Assembly (NCBI GenBank): GCA_938038825.1
Contig: CALHST010000068.1
Coordinates: forward strand, 1-6,314
Direction: 5' to 3'
Length of the DNA: 6,314 nucleotides
Origin: an uncultured Paracoccaceae bacterium
GTDB lineage: Bacteria; Pseudomonadota; Alphaproteobacteria; Rhodobacterales; Rhodobacteraceae
Shown: one piece after another, positions 1-5,673 of the stretch
Numbering within the stretch: position 1 is the stretch's first letter
How the letters are laid out: each line of letters starts with the position of its first letter
Notes under the pieces: generated by a model
The model's input: only the letters and a program-made list of their open reading frames with translations
What the model was told of the DNA's origin: nothing
Databases searched by the model: none
Program-made: the position numbers and the translations under genes

Positions 1-2
1 GG

Positions 3-92
3 CAGACTACGCCTGTGTGCCGCGAAGGAAAAGGGCCGAAGTGCGGATTGACCTTTGCCGCCCTGTCCGCCACTTGCGCAGAGACCGGTTAA
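3..92 (+). other. Possible C-terminal tail of an upstream gene cut by the window edge
   Basis: Frame 3 is open from the window edge to a TAA at 90-92 and would encode about 29 residues ending in ...SATCAETG. The stop overlaps the Shine-Dalgarno of the next gene (AAGGA, 91-95), a spacing typical of operons, which is the main reason to mention it. I do not recognise the peptide. Frame 2 is also open to a TGA at 98-100 but is Arg-rich with rare Arg codons, and frame 1 stops at 49-51. With fewer than 100 bases visible this could be chance, and nothing else is recognisable in 1-102. Confidence 0.2.
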
Positions 93-102
93 GGATGTGA
101 CG

Positions 103-975
103 ATGACACCGTCTTCCCAGAACAACAATCTGATTGGCAGCCTTTGGATGATCGCAGCCATGGCGGCGTTTGCGGTCGAAGACACGTTCATCAAAATGGC
201 CTTTGCGCATGTGCCCGTGGGACAAATCCTCATGCTGTTTGGCGGGTTTGGCGCCATGATCTTTGCGGGGCTGGCCAAACGCAACGGCGACCCCTTGTTC
301 CCACCCCAAGCCTTTGCTCCTGCGATGCAGTTGCGGGTGGCCTTCGAACTGTTTGGGCGGCTCTTTTATGTATTGGCCATCACGCTGACGCCTTTGTCCT
401 CGGCAACGGCGATCTTGCAAGCCACGCCCCTTGTGGTGGTGGCCTTTGCCGCGTTGATCTTTGGCGAAACAGTTGGTTGGCGACGGTGGAGCGCAATCGC
501 CATTGGGCTGGTGGGAGTGCTGATCATCGTACAACCCGGCGGCGACGACTTCACCCCCCTGTCCATTTTTGCGGTCCTTGGGATGCTGGGGCTTGCCGGG
601 CGCGATCTGGCAAGCCGCGTCGCCCCCATGACAATCAGCACCTCGGTTCTCGGCTTTCACGGGTTTCTGACAGTGATCGTTGCGGGCATCCTGTTTGCCG
701 CGTGGGAGGGCGTGATCTTCCCGCCCCTCACCCTGCGCCCCGCTTTGGCAATCTTGGCCGCCACTGTCGCGGGGGTTTTTGCCTATTCCTCTCTCATGAA
801 GGCGATGCGCACCGGTGATGTGTCCGCTGTAACCCCATTCCGGTATTCCCGTCTGTTGTTCGGCGTCGGGATCGGAGTCGTCGTCTTCGGCGAACGCCTC
901 ACCCCTTCCATGATGCTCGGCTGCGCACTGATCGTGGTGGCCGGACTGTTCATCATGTGGCGCAGCAAGACATGA
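103..975 (+). CDS. EamA/DMT-superfamily transporter (10-TM drug/metabolite exporter type)
   Basis: This is a 290-residue inner-membrane protein with the usual length and pattern of an EamA-family carrier: about ten hydrophobic helices formed by two homologous halves. The end of each half shows the family hallmark, a Phe-Gly-Glu turn followed by a Gly-rich helix: residues 120-146 (FGETVGWRRW, then GLVGVLIIVQPG) and 262-287 (FGERLTP, then LIVVAGLFIMWR). Family members export amino acids, nucleosides or other metabolites by secondary transport; the substrate here cannot be told. The ATG at 103 is chosen because AAGGA (91-95) lies 7 nt upstream. An in-frame TTG at 55 would add 16 Pro-rich residues lacking membrane character and has no better ribosome-binding site. 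Hand-counted GC at 481-600 is about 63%, higher than the next segment. It converges on the ridA-like gene, and no strong terminator is visible in the 97 bp between them. Confidence 0.9.
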   Translation: MTPSSQNNNLIGSLWMIAAMAAFAVEDTFIKMAFAHVPVGQILMLFGGFGAMIFAGLAKRNGDPLFPPQAFAPAMQLRVAFELFGRLFYVLAITLTPLSSATAILQATPLVVVAFAALIFGETVGWRRWSAIAIGLVGVLIIVQPGGDDFTPLSIFAVLGMLGLAGRDLASRVAPMTISTSVLGFHGFLTVIVAGILFAAWEGVIFPPLTLRPALAILAATVAGVFAYSSLMKAMRTGDVSAVTPFRYSRLLFGVGIGVVVFGERLTPSMMLGCALIVVAGLFIMWRSKT

Positions 976-1072
976 CTTGAGACCAATATTCGACACCACC
1001 GTCTAAGCGTTCCGATAAAGCCCACTGTGCGCAAGCCCCTGCCAAGCGTTTGATCGCTTTAGTACAGTTAGA

Positions 1073-1423
1073 TCAAAGAGTTTTGGCAGTTACGACGATT
1101 TCGACCAAGCATCCCTTATCCAGACCAACACCAACACACGCGCGCTGCGGCCAGTTTTCTTCTGGTCCAATCCATTTGATCCAAACTGCATCAAAATCAG
1201 ACTTCTGTTTTATGTCACTCAGGTACACAGTTGCTTGAAGTAGGCCCAACTTCCCACTTCCCGTGCTGTCAAGAATTCGGTCCAGTTCGGCCAAGGCGTT
1301 GCGCGGTTGCAGAAGTATTCCTGTCGACAAAGCCGGATCGGTCGCAACAGCATTGACCATTCCATCGGACACTACGGCTTCACACCTGCCCAGTCCTGGA
1401 TAACGAAATCGTTGTATATTCAC
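1073..1423 (-). CDS. RidA/YjgF/UK114-family protein (YoaB-like, possible enamine/imine deaminase)
   Basis: This 116-residue single-domain protein has the length of small RidA-family (YoaB-like) members. The family forms trimers whose inter-subunit clefts bind small acids or hydrolyse enamine/imine intermediates such as 2-aminoacrylate released by PLP enzymes. Visible family elements are the NALAELDRIL helix (42-51), the LLQATVYLSDI strand (61-71), the DAVWIKWI segment (78-85) and the C-terminal block at 93-113. In that block R94-A-C96 lines up with Arg105-Ser-Cys107 of E. coli RidA, and E108 with its Glu120, so the ligand-binding Arg and Glu appear kept. The usual small Gly of the N-terminal third strand appears replaced by Ala (around A27). 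The start is GTG at 1423: an in-frame TAA lies directly upstream, and GAGG lies 9 nt before the GTG. It sits 123 bp downstream of the aminotransferase on the same strand, a natural partner. GC is only about 51% (152 of 300 bases, 1081-1380). Confidence 0.82.
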   Translation of the reverse strand: MNIQRFRYPGLGRCEAVVSDGMVNAVATDPALSTGILLQPRNALAELDRILDSTGSGKLGLLQATVYLSDIKQKSDFDAVWIKWIGPEENWPQRACVGVGLDKGCLVEIVVTAKTL

Positions 1424-1546
1424 TTATACCAACCTCGACTCTGATGGCACCTGAAACGCCACCTGCATTAACGAAAACTCGGCCTTGGTGGTTCCGCAGA
1501 AAATACAACAACGGTTCAATCGCAAACGCCAAAACTTGACCGTGAT
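1424..1546 (-). pseudogene. Possible relic of a sialidase/glycoside-hydrolase-like coding sequence
   Basis: Read on the - strand, the gap between the aminotransferase stop and the RidA start translates without stops into a protein-like stretch. It includes AFAIEPLLYF, then GRVFVNAGGVSGAIRVEV. The pattern P-x3-F, R-x-F-V-N-A, then G-x-I-R-V-E-V resembles from memory a beta-strand block near the C-terminus of some sialidase-like or uncharacterised glycoside-hydrolase proteins, where 'VNA...G.IRVEVLD' is common. There is no start codon of its own and no room for a domain, and downstream the frame only continues as a shadow of RidA to a stop at 1380-1382. If real, this is a decayed fragment. It also carries the RidA ribosome-binding site. 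GC is low (about 48% over 1381-1560). Chance similarity is a serious alternative. Confidence 0.25.
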
Positions 1547-2896
1547 TTAAGCTGCCGCCAAACCGGCATCCAGTGCAGACAGCACCTGATTGACTTCGTC
1601 TTCGGTGATCACCAGCGGCGGCGACATCAGGACGTTGTTCATGCCCAATCGCACCATAGTGCCCGCTTGATAAATCGCGGCGTGGATCCGTTTCATCGTG
1701 GCCATATCCATCGGAGTCTTTGCGCCCTTTTCGCTGACCAGTTCGATCCCCGTCATCAACCCATGGCCGCCCCGCACGTCGCCGACGATATCGTATTTCT
1801 CGGCCAGTTTCAGACACCCTTTATACAATTGCGTCCCGCGTGGGCCTGCATTTGCCTTGGTGTCCAAACGTTGGGTTTCTTCCAAGCAAGCCACAACCGC
1901 CGCCGCACCAACCGGGTGGGCCGAATAGGTGTAGCCGTGGAAGATGCCGCCGTCTTCGCCAGCCTTTTCAAAGACCTCCGCGACCTTGCCGCTCATCAGC
2001 GCGGCACCTACGGGGAAATACCCGGACGTGATGCCCTTGGCCGTGGACATCATGTCGGGCTGCACACCCCAGTGACGTGATCCGCTTTCATCGCCTGTGC
2101 GCCCAAAGCCCGTGATCACCTCGTCCGCGATCATCAAAATACCATAGCGATCACAAATCTCGCGCATCAGCTTCATAAAGCCCGCATCTGGGACAATAAC
2201 CCCACCTGCGCCTTGGATCGGCTCCATAATAAAGGCCGCAATTGTATTTGGGCCTTGGAATTGGATTTCATCTTCCATGGCTTGTGCAATCAGCTGGGCC
2301 AGCTTGGCAGGATCGGTTTCGTTGAACGGATTGCGATAGGTATAGGGTGCTGGAATGTGAAAACAGCCCGGCAAAAGTGGTTCATAGTTGATCCGAAACC
2401 GGTTGTTCCCATTGACCGAGGCCCCACCGAAATGGGTCCCGTGATAGCCTTTCTTCAGGCTCAGGAACTTGCTGCGTCCGGGTTGTTTGCGCAGCAGGTG
2501 ATACTGGCGCGCCAGACGCAGGCAGGTTTCCACAGAATCCGACCCGCCCGATGTAAAAAACACCCGTTCCATGCCGTCCGCCGCAAAGAATTCGCGCACC
2601 AGATAAGACGCCTCGATCGCAGGCGGATTCGACGTCCCAGCAAAGGCTGAATAATACGGTAAATCATAGAGTTGCCGTGAAATAGCGTCTTTGATCTTGT
2701 CGTTCGAATACCCCAGATTGACGCACCACAACCCGCCAACCGCATCAATGGTTGTGTGCCCGTCCAAATCCGTGATCGACGACCCTTCGGCCTTGGTGAT
2801 CACGGCTGGCGGATTGGCCTGACTGTCCCCGGGATGCCCCATCGGATGCCATAAATGGCGCGCATTGTTTTCGCGTAAAAAGTTGTCGTCTTTCAT
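1547..2896 (-). CDS. Class III PLP-dependent aminotransferase (omega-transaminase type)
   Basis: This 449-residue cytosolic fold-type I enzyme should move an amino group from an amine or omega-amino acid to a keto acid, usually pyruvate. Visible elements in order are GLWCVNLGYS (55-64, substrate-pocket Trp57), the phosphate-binding SGGSDSVET (116-124), YHG (151-153, the aromatic stacking on the cofactor ring), MEPIQGAGG (224-232), IADEVITGFGRTG (256-268, Asp258 for the pyridine nitrogen), the Schiff-base Lys287 in STAKGITSGYFPVGA, and GYTYSAHPVG (321-330). Arg416 in MVRLGMNNVLMSPPL aligns with the flexible carboxylate-binding Arg416 of Chromobacterium violaceum omega-transaminase. The protein is full length with all key residues. 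The ATG at 2896 is chosen because GGGAG lies about 9-10 nt upstream; an in-frame start at 2962 adds 22 residues unlike the family. Taurine, beta-alanine, putrescine and other amines are all possible donors. It is divergent from the DoxX-like gene and probably co-transcribed with the RidA-like gene. Confidence 0.92.
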   Translation of the reverse strand: MKDDNFLRENNARHLWHPMGHPGDSQANPPAVITKAEGSSITDLDGHTTIDAVGGLWCVNLGYSNDKIKDAISRQLYDLPYYSAFAGTSNPPAIEASYLVREFFAADGMERVFFTSGGSDSVETCLRLARQYHLLRKQPGRSKFLSLKKGYHGTHFGGASVNGNNRFRINYEPLLPGCFHIPAPYTYRNPFNETDPAKLAQLIAQAMEDEIQFQGPNTIAAFIMEPIQGAGGVIVPDAGFMKLMREICDRYGILMIADEVITGFGRTGDESGSRHWGVQPDMMSTAKGITSGYFPVGAALMSGKVAEVFEKAGEDGGIFHGYTYSAHPVGAAAVVACLEETQRLDTKANAGPRGTQLYKGCLKLAEKYDIVGDVRGGHGLMTGIELVSEKGAKTPMDMATMKRIHAAIYQAGTMVRLGMNNVLMSPPLVITEDEVNQVLSALDAGLAAA

Positions 2897-3112
2897 TGCA
2901 AAGCTCTCCCGAATTTTGATCAGGTTAGCACCATTTCCTTGAAATACCTTGCTGAAAAACACCTGGAACTGGTTGGTTTCCGACGCCCGGTCGCCCGCCG
3001 TTATCCCTTTCGAAAGATAAAATCCTCCCGACTTCCTGACTGGGATTTCAACCCAATGTTAAGACTTGTAAACACAAATTGCGGCGACCGTTTGAAAGAC
3101 AGGATGCCCAGT
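2897..3112. promoter_or_regulatory. Divergent intergenic region between aminotransferase and DoxX-like genes
   Basis: These 216 bp separate two divergently transcribed genes, so they must carry at least the aminotransferase promoter on the - strand and very likely one for the DoxX-like gene on the + strand. The DNA is more AT-rich than the flanking aminotransferase gene. On the - strand an extended -10-like TGCTAACCT lies at about 2924-2932, roughly 30 nt before the ATG, without a convincing -35. On the + strand the small inverted repeat TTGT-AAAC-ACAA (3066-3077) lies about 36 nt before the DoxX-like start and could be an operator half-pair. I see no recognisable binding site of a named regulator and no regulator gene. 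Translated frames extending either flanking gene into this region do not resemble protein. Confidence 0.4.
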
Positions 3113-3589
3113 ATGTTAACAGTAAAACAATCCATCACATTGGCCGTGTTGCGTGTATCGCTTGGCTTGTTGCTATTCTGGTGGGGCCTGTCAAAAATTA
3201 TCGCCCCTGTGAAGGGGGTGAAGATTTCAGATAAGTTTTACGGCGGCTATTTCAGCGTTGACAGCCTGCAATACGCGTTTGGATACGTTCAGGTTATTGT
3301 AGGTCTGTGTGTGATCTTTGGCTTTATGAAACGGTATGCAGTTCCGACCCAGTTGATCATCACAGGCGGCTCTTCACTTGCAATTTGGAATGCCCTGCTG
3401 GATCCGTTTGCACTCTATCTCCCTGTCGCCAAGGTCGCGCCTGTGCAGCATTTGTTTTACCCGTCTATGATTGCTTTGGCGGGGGCTGCTGTCATGATTG
3501 CGCTGCGGGATCACGATGTTTTCTCGGTGGACCATTGGATGTCCAAGCGAAACAAGCCCCGCAATATGTTACAAGTGCCTGCGGAATAG
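3113..3589 (+). CDS. DoxX-like small integral membrane protein
   Basis: This 158-residue protein has four predicted membrane helices at about 8-30, 52-72, 77-97 and 113-131. The first helix ends LRVSLGLLLFWWGLSKII, typical of DoxX/DoxD-like proteins, where an Arg-rich helix with a small-residue G-x-x-K end opens the four-helix bundle. DoxX-family proteins are often linked to quinone or thiosulfate redox chemistry or envelope stress, but most are uncharacterised, so no reaction is assigned. Residues 132-158 form a polar, basic tail likely in the cytoplasm. The ATG at 3113 is chosen because AGGA (3101-3104) lies 8 nt upstream. The ATG at 3104 has only a weak site, and an in-frame start at 2939 would add a charged, non-family extension. 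GC is low (about 45-50% in sampled 60-base blocks). It is monocistronic: a terminator follows 22 nt after the stop and the upstream neighbour is divergent. Confidence 0.72.
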   Translation: MLTVKQSITLAVLRVSLGLLLFWWGLSKIIAPVKGVKISDKFYGGYFSVDSLQYAFGYVQVIVGLCVIFGFMKRYAVPTQLIITGGSSLAIWNALLDPFALYLPVAKVAPVQHLFYPSMIALAGAAVMIALRDHDVFSVDHWMSKRNKPRNMLQVPAE

Positions 3590-3611
3590 CGTACATGCGA
3601 TCCATACAGAC

Positions 3612-3640
3612 GGGCCTGCCATCCTCTGGCGGGCCCTTTC
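3612..3640 (+). terminator. Rho-independent terminator after the DoxX-like gene
   Basis: GGGCCTGCCA (3612-3621) pairs with TGGCGGGCCC (3627-3636) to give a 10-bp GC-rich stem with one G-U pair and a five-base loop, TCCTC. It is followed by TTT, then a pyrimidine-rich stretch. The T run is short, so efficiency is uncertain. Its place 22 nt after the stop codon and ahead of the next promoter region fits an intrinsic terminator that insulates the ABC operon. Confidence 0.75.
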
Positions 3641-3651
3641 ACTTGCTCTCG

Positions 3652-3676
3652 TTCAGATATTACACAAGATTCTGAA
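3652..3676. promoter_or_regulatory. Inverted repeat TTCAGA-N13-TCTGAA, candidate operator
   Basis: A perfect 6-bp inverted repeat has arms at 3652-3657 and 3671-3676, whose centres are 19 bp apart (just under two helical turns). It lies after the terminator and about 145-165 nt upstream of the binding-protein ATG. This would suit a dimeric regulator acting on the ABC operon. A six-base arm can arise by chance, and no regulator gene is in the window. Confidence 0.3.
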
Positions 3677-3684
3677 ACTGATGA

Positions 3685-3699
3685 GCAATCAAGCATTGC
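3685..3699. promoter_or_regulatory. Inverted repeat GCAAT-CAAGC-ATTGC, candidate operator or promoter element
   Basis: A perfect 5-bp inverted repeat with a five-base spacer is followed at once by the most AT-rich stretch of the gap (CACAAAAATTAATC, 3699-3712). The AT-rich run could contain the -10 region of the ABC operon promoter (ATTAAT, 3706-3711), although no good -35 stands at the right distance. The placement about 120 nt before the binding-protein start suits a regulatory site. It is not matched to any named regulator. Confidence 0.28.
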
Positions 3700-3818
3700 A
3701 CAAAAATTAATCTCTCGTCACAGTCCATCGAAAAGAAAGACCTTCCGACGACAAACGGCACTTGCCGCGGCATCATCGGACCATAGGGTCACACCGATAC
3801 ATGACCTGGGAGATCACA

Positions 3819-4826
3819 ATGTTGAAGAAAACACTCGCCACCTTTGCAGGTGTCGCCCTTTTGGCGGGCGCTGCGTGGGCGGACACAAAAATTCCATTTG
3901 CATTGGATTGGAAATTCGAAGGCCCTGCGGCGCCTTATTTTTCAGCCATCGACAATGGCCATTTTGGGGCCGCTGGTCTGGATGTGGATGTATCCGCTGG
4001 CCAAGGCTCGCTTGATGCGATCCCAAAAGTCGCCACCGGAGCTTTCCCAATAGGCTTTGCTGACATCAACTCGCTGATCAAGTTCCTAGACCAAAACCCG
4101 GGCGCACCTGTGACAGCCGTCATGATGGTCTATGACAAGCCACCATTCGCGATTGTTGGTCGCAAATCTTTGGGCGTGAGCGCACCAAAAGACCTGGAAG
4201 GCCGCATTTTAGGTGCCCCGCCCCCAGATGGCGCATGGGCTCAGTTCCCCGCCTTCGCGACCGCCAATGATCTGGATGTCAGCAAAATCACGGTCGAGCC
4301 TGTTGGCTTTCCAACGCGGGAACCCATGCTCGCCGAAGGCAATGTTGCGGCTGTGACGGGCTTTTCCTTTTCCTCTTTCCTGAACCTCGTGCGTCTTGGC
4401 GTGCCAGAGGATGACATCTCGACCATCCTGATGGCCGATCACGGGCTGGAACTGTACGGCAACGCCATTATCGTGAACACCGATTTCGCAACTGCCAACC
4501 CCGACATCATCACCGGGTTCTTGGGCGCTATTGCAGCCGGTTGGAAAGACGCAATTTCTGATCCTGAAAAAGCGATCGCAAGCCTGATTGATCGCAACCC
4601 GGCCGCCGACGCAGGGTTGGAACAGCGGCGCTTGCAACTGGCAATCGACGCCAATGTCATGACGGATTATGTCACTGCAAATGGCATGGGTGGCATCGAC
4701 GCCGCACGGATGGACAAGGCGCTTAAGCAGCTTGAACAAACCTATGACTTCCAGAATGCACCCGATGCAGCACTGTATTTCACAGATGCGTATTTGCCTG
4801 CCGCGGACCTGCGGAAACTCAAATAA
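3819..4826 (+). CDS. NitT/TauT-type ABC transporter periplasmic binding protein (NMT1/THI5-like, SsuA/ThiY class)
   Basis: This 335-residue secreted binding protein captures the substrate in the periplasm and hands it to the permease. A Sec signal peptide is clear: MLKK, a hydrophobic core (about 6-18), then Ala-Trp-Ala with cleavage expected after residue 21. There is no lipobox, so the mature protein should be soluble. The NMT1-like domain shows FALDWKFEGPAAPYFSAIDN (27-46) with GLDVDV (53-58), DLEGRILGAPPPDGAW (125-140), GFPTREPML (163-171, hinge and second lobe), and a C-terminal SDPEKAIASLIDRNP (247-261), all typical of the group. The ATG at 3819 has GGGAG (3808-3812) six bases upstream and begins exactly at the signal peptide; an in-frame start at 3762 would put 19 polar residues in front. 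The LDW opening resembles ThiY-like proteins more than nitrate binders, but the substrate stays open. It is the first gene of the importer operon. Confidence 0.88.
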   Translation: MLKKTLATFAGVALLAGAAWADTKIPFALDWKFEGPAAPYFSAIDNGHFGAAGLDVDVSAGQGSLDAIPKVATGAFPIGFADINSLIKFLDQNPGAPVTAVMMVYDKPPFAIVGRKSLGVSAPKDLEGRILGAPPPDGAWAQFPAFATANDLDVSKITVEPVGFPTREPMLAEGNVAAVTGFSFSSFLNLVRLGVPEDDISTILMADHGLELYGNAIIVNTDFATANPDIITGFLGAIAAGWKDAISDPEKAIASLIDRNPAADAGLEQRRLQLAIDANVMTDYVTANGMGGIDAARMDKALKQLEQTYDFQNAPDAALYFTDAYLPAADLRKLK

Positions 4827-4834
4827 TCTTTGTG

Positions 4835-4857
4835 TGGGCGGCTGTTAAGGTCGCCCA
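4835..4857 (+). promoter_or_regulatory. Intercistronic stem-loop between binding-protein and ATPase genes
   Basis: TGGGCG (4835-4840) pairs perfectly with CGCCCA (4852-4857) around an 11-base loop, and a further G-U pair is possible at the base (4834/4858). It begins 8 nt after the binding-protein stop. No T run follows, so it is not a normal terminator. Such stem-loops after the first gene of ABC operons are known to protect the upstream mRNA from 3' exonucleases and so raise binding-protein levels over the membrane parts. Confidence 0.45.
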
Positions 4858-4864
4858 TCGCATC

Positions 4865-4884
4865 ATGTCGGGGGACATAGGTTG
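4865..4884 (+). promoter_or_regulatory. Ribosome-binding site in a hairpin loop before a TTG start
   Basis: ATGTC (4865-4869) and GACAT (4874-4878) form a perfect 5-bp stem closing a GGGG loop. The ATPase Shine-Dalgarno (GGGGGA, 4870-4875) therefore lies in the loop and the 3' arm, and the TTG start (4882) follows four bases after the stem. The next stop in this frame upstream is TAA at 4846-4848, and no ATG or GTG lies between it and the TTG, so this TTG is the only usable start. The rare start plus partial masking suggests low or controlled translation of the ATPase. Confidence 0.5.
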
Positions 4885-5673
4885 GGCAACCTTCTGGATA
4901 TCAAAGGCGTCAAACACGCCTATGCAACGGCGTCGGGGCCTTTGCCCGTGCTGGATGGCTTGGATCTGTCTGTTCCCGAAGGCGGCTTTGCCGCTGTCGT
5001 TGGCCCCTCGGGTTGCGGAAAATCCACGCTGACACGTCTGGTCGCGGGGCTGATGATGCCTGACGAAGGCGAGGTCTGGCTGCACGGTGAACGGGTCAAA
5101 GGGCCCAGACCCACAGTTGGTATGGCCTTTCAAAACCCGGTCCTGCTGGAATGGCGCTCGATTTTACAAAATGTCATGCTGCCTTTGGAAATTGTACCCA
5201 CCAAGATGAGCAAGAAAGATCAGGAAGAGCGCGCCCGTAGCCTGTTGACCTTGGTCGGGTTGGACGGCTTTGAAAACAAACGCCCCTCGGAACTGTCCGG
5301 CGGCATGCGCCAGCGCGCCTCCTTGTGTCGCGCCATCGTGCACAAACCAGATGTCCTTGTTCTGGATGAACCTTTTGGCGCCCTTGATGCGTTCACCCGT
5401 GAAGATCTGTGGCAAACCATGCATAAAGTGAAAGAGGAAGAACCCTTTACCGGCGTTCTTATCACCCATGATCTGCGTGAAAGCCTGTTCCTTGCTGATC
5501 AGGTTATCGTCCTGTCCGGCCGCCCAGCGCGCACACAATATGTGATGGATGTGCATCTCACGGGAAAACGCGACATCGAACAGCTCTATACCCCGGAAAG
5601 CGCCGACGCCCTGAATGTGCTGCGCCAACAAATTCGCATCGCGCAAGGGCGCGACACAGAGGTGGCCCAATGA
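4882..5673 (+). CDS. NitT/TauT-family ABC transporter ATP-binding protein (SsuB/TauB/ThiZ-like)
   Basis: This 263-residue cytosolic ATPase powers the importer as a dimer on the inner face of the permease. All nucleotide-binding motifs are intact: Walker A GPSGCGKST (41-49), Q-loop Gln84 in MAFQNPVLLEWR, signature LSGGMRQR (138-145), Walker B VLVLDEP (158-164) with catalytic Glu163, D-loop GALD (167-170), and switch His196 in LITHD. The VLLEWRSILQNVMLPLEI stretch (87-104) after the Q-loop is typical of the nitrate/sulfonate/taurine (COG1116) group. The last 40 residues are the usual short helical tail; there is no regulatory domain. Translation starts at TTG 4882, the only start after an upstream in-frame stop, with GGGGGA six bases before it. 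It lies 55 bp after the binding-protein gene, and its TGA overlaps the permease ATG, so it is translationally coupled to the permease. Confidence 0.93.
   Translation: MGNLLDIKGVKHAYATASGPLPVLDGLDLSVPEGGFAAVVGPSGCGKSTLTRLVAGLMMPDEGEVWLHGERVKGPRPTVGMAFQNPVLLEWRSILQNVMLPLEIVPTKMSKKDQEERARSLLTLVGLDGFENKRPSELSGGMRQRASLCRAIVHKPDVLVLDEPFGALDAFTREDLWQTMHKVKEEEPFTGVLITHDLRESLFLADQVIVLSGRPARTQYVMDVHLTGKRDIEQLYTPESADALNVLRQQIRIAQGRDTEVAQ

Noticed and set aside
55..102. Longer exporter start at TTG 55
   Set aside because: The 16 extra residues are Pro-rich with no match to the family N-terminus, and the ATG at 103 has a well-placed AAGGA.
7..999. 330-codon open frame on the - strand
   Set aside because: It lies opposite the exporter gene, its translation is a low-complexity mix of His, Arg, Gly, Asp and Gln without family features, and the + strand product is an unmistakable membrane transporter. 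It is a shadow of GC-rich codon bias.
1044..1059. Hairpin AAGCG-TTTGAT-CGCTT between the converging exporter and RidA genes as a bidirectional terminator
   Set aside because: The stem is only 5 bp, not GC-rich, and is followed by just TTTAG on the + strand and by no T run on the - strand. It is too weak to call.
1500..1546. Imperfect stem after the transaminase stop (CGGTCAA with TTGAACCG, one bulge)
   Set aside because: The loop is about 16 bases and no T run follows, so it does not support a terminator separating transaminase and RidA genes.
2897..2962. 22-residue N-terminal extension of the transaminase
   Set aside because: The extension does not look like the family and the ATG at 2896 has a good GGGAG site. 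No targeting sequence is expected for this cytosolic enzyme.
2939..3112. 58-residue N-terminal extension of the DoxX-like protein
   Set aside because: The extension is charged and unlike DoxX proteins, would overlap the divergent promoter region, and has no ribosome-binding site as good as the one before 3113.
4865..5032. ATG at 4865 as the ATPase start
   Set aside because: It is in a different frame from the ATPase (offset 17 bases) and leads to a short shadow frame; the Walker A, signature and Walker B motifs all belong to the frame starting at TTG 4882.
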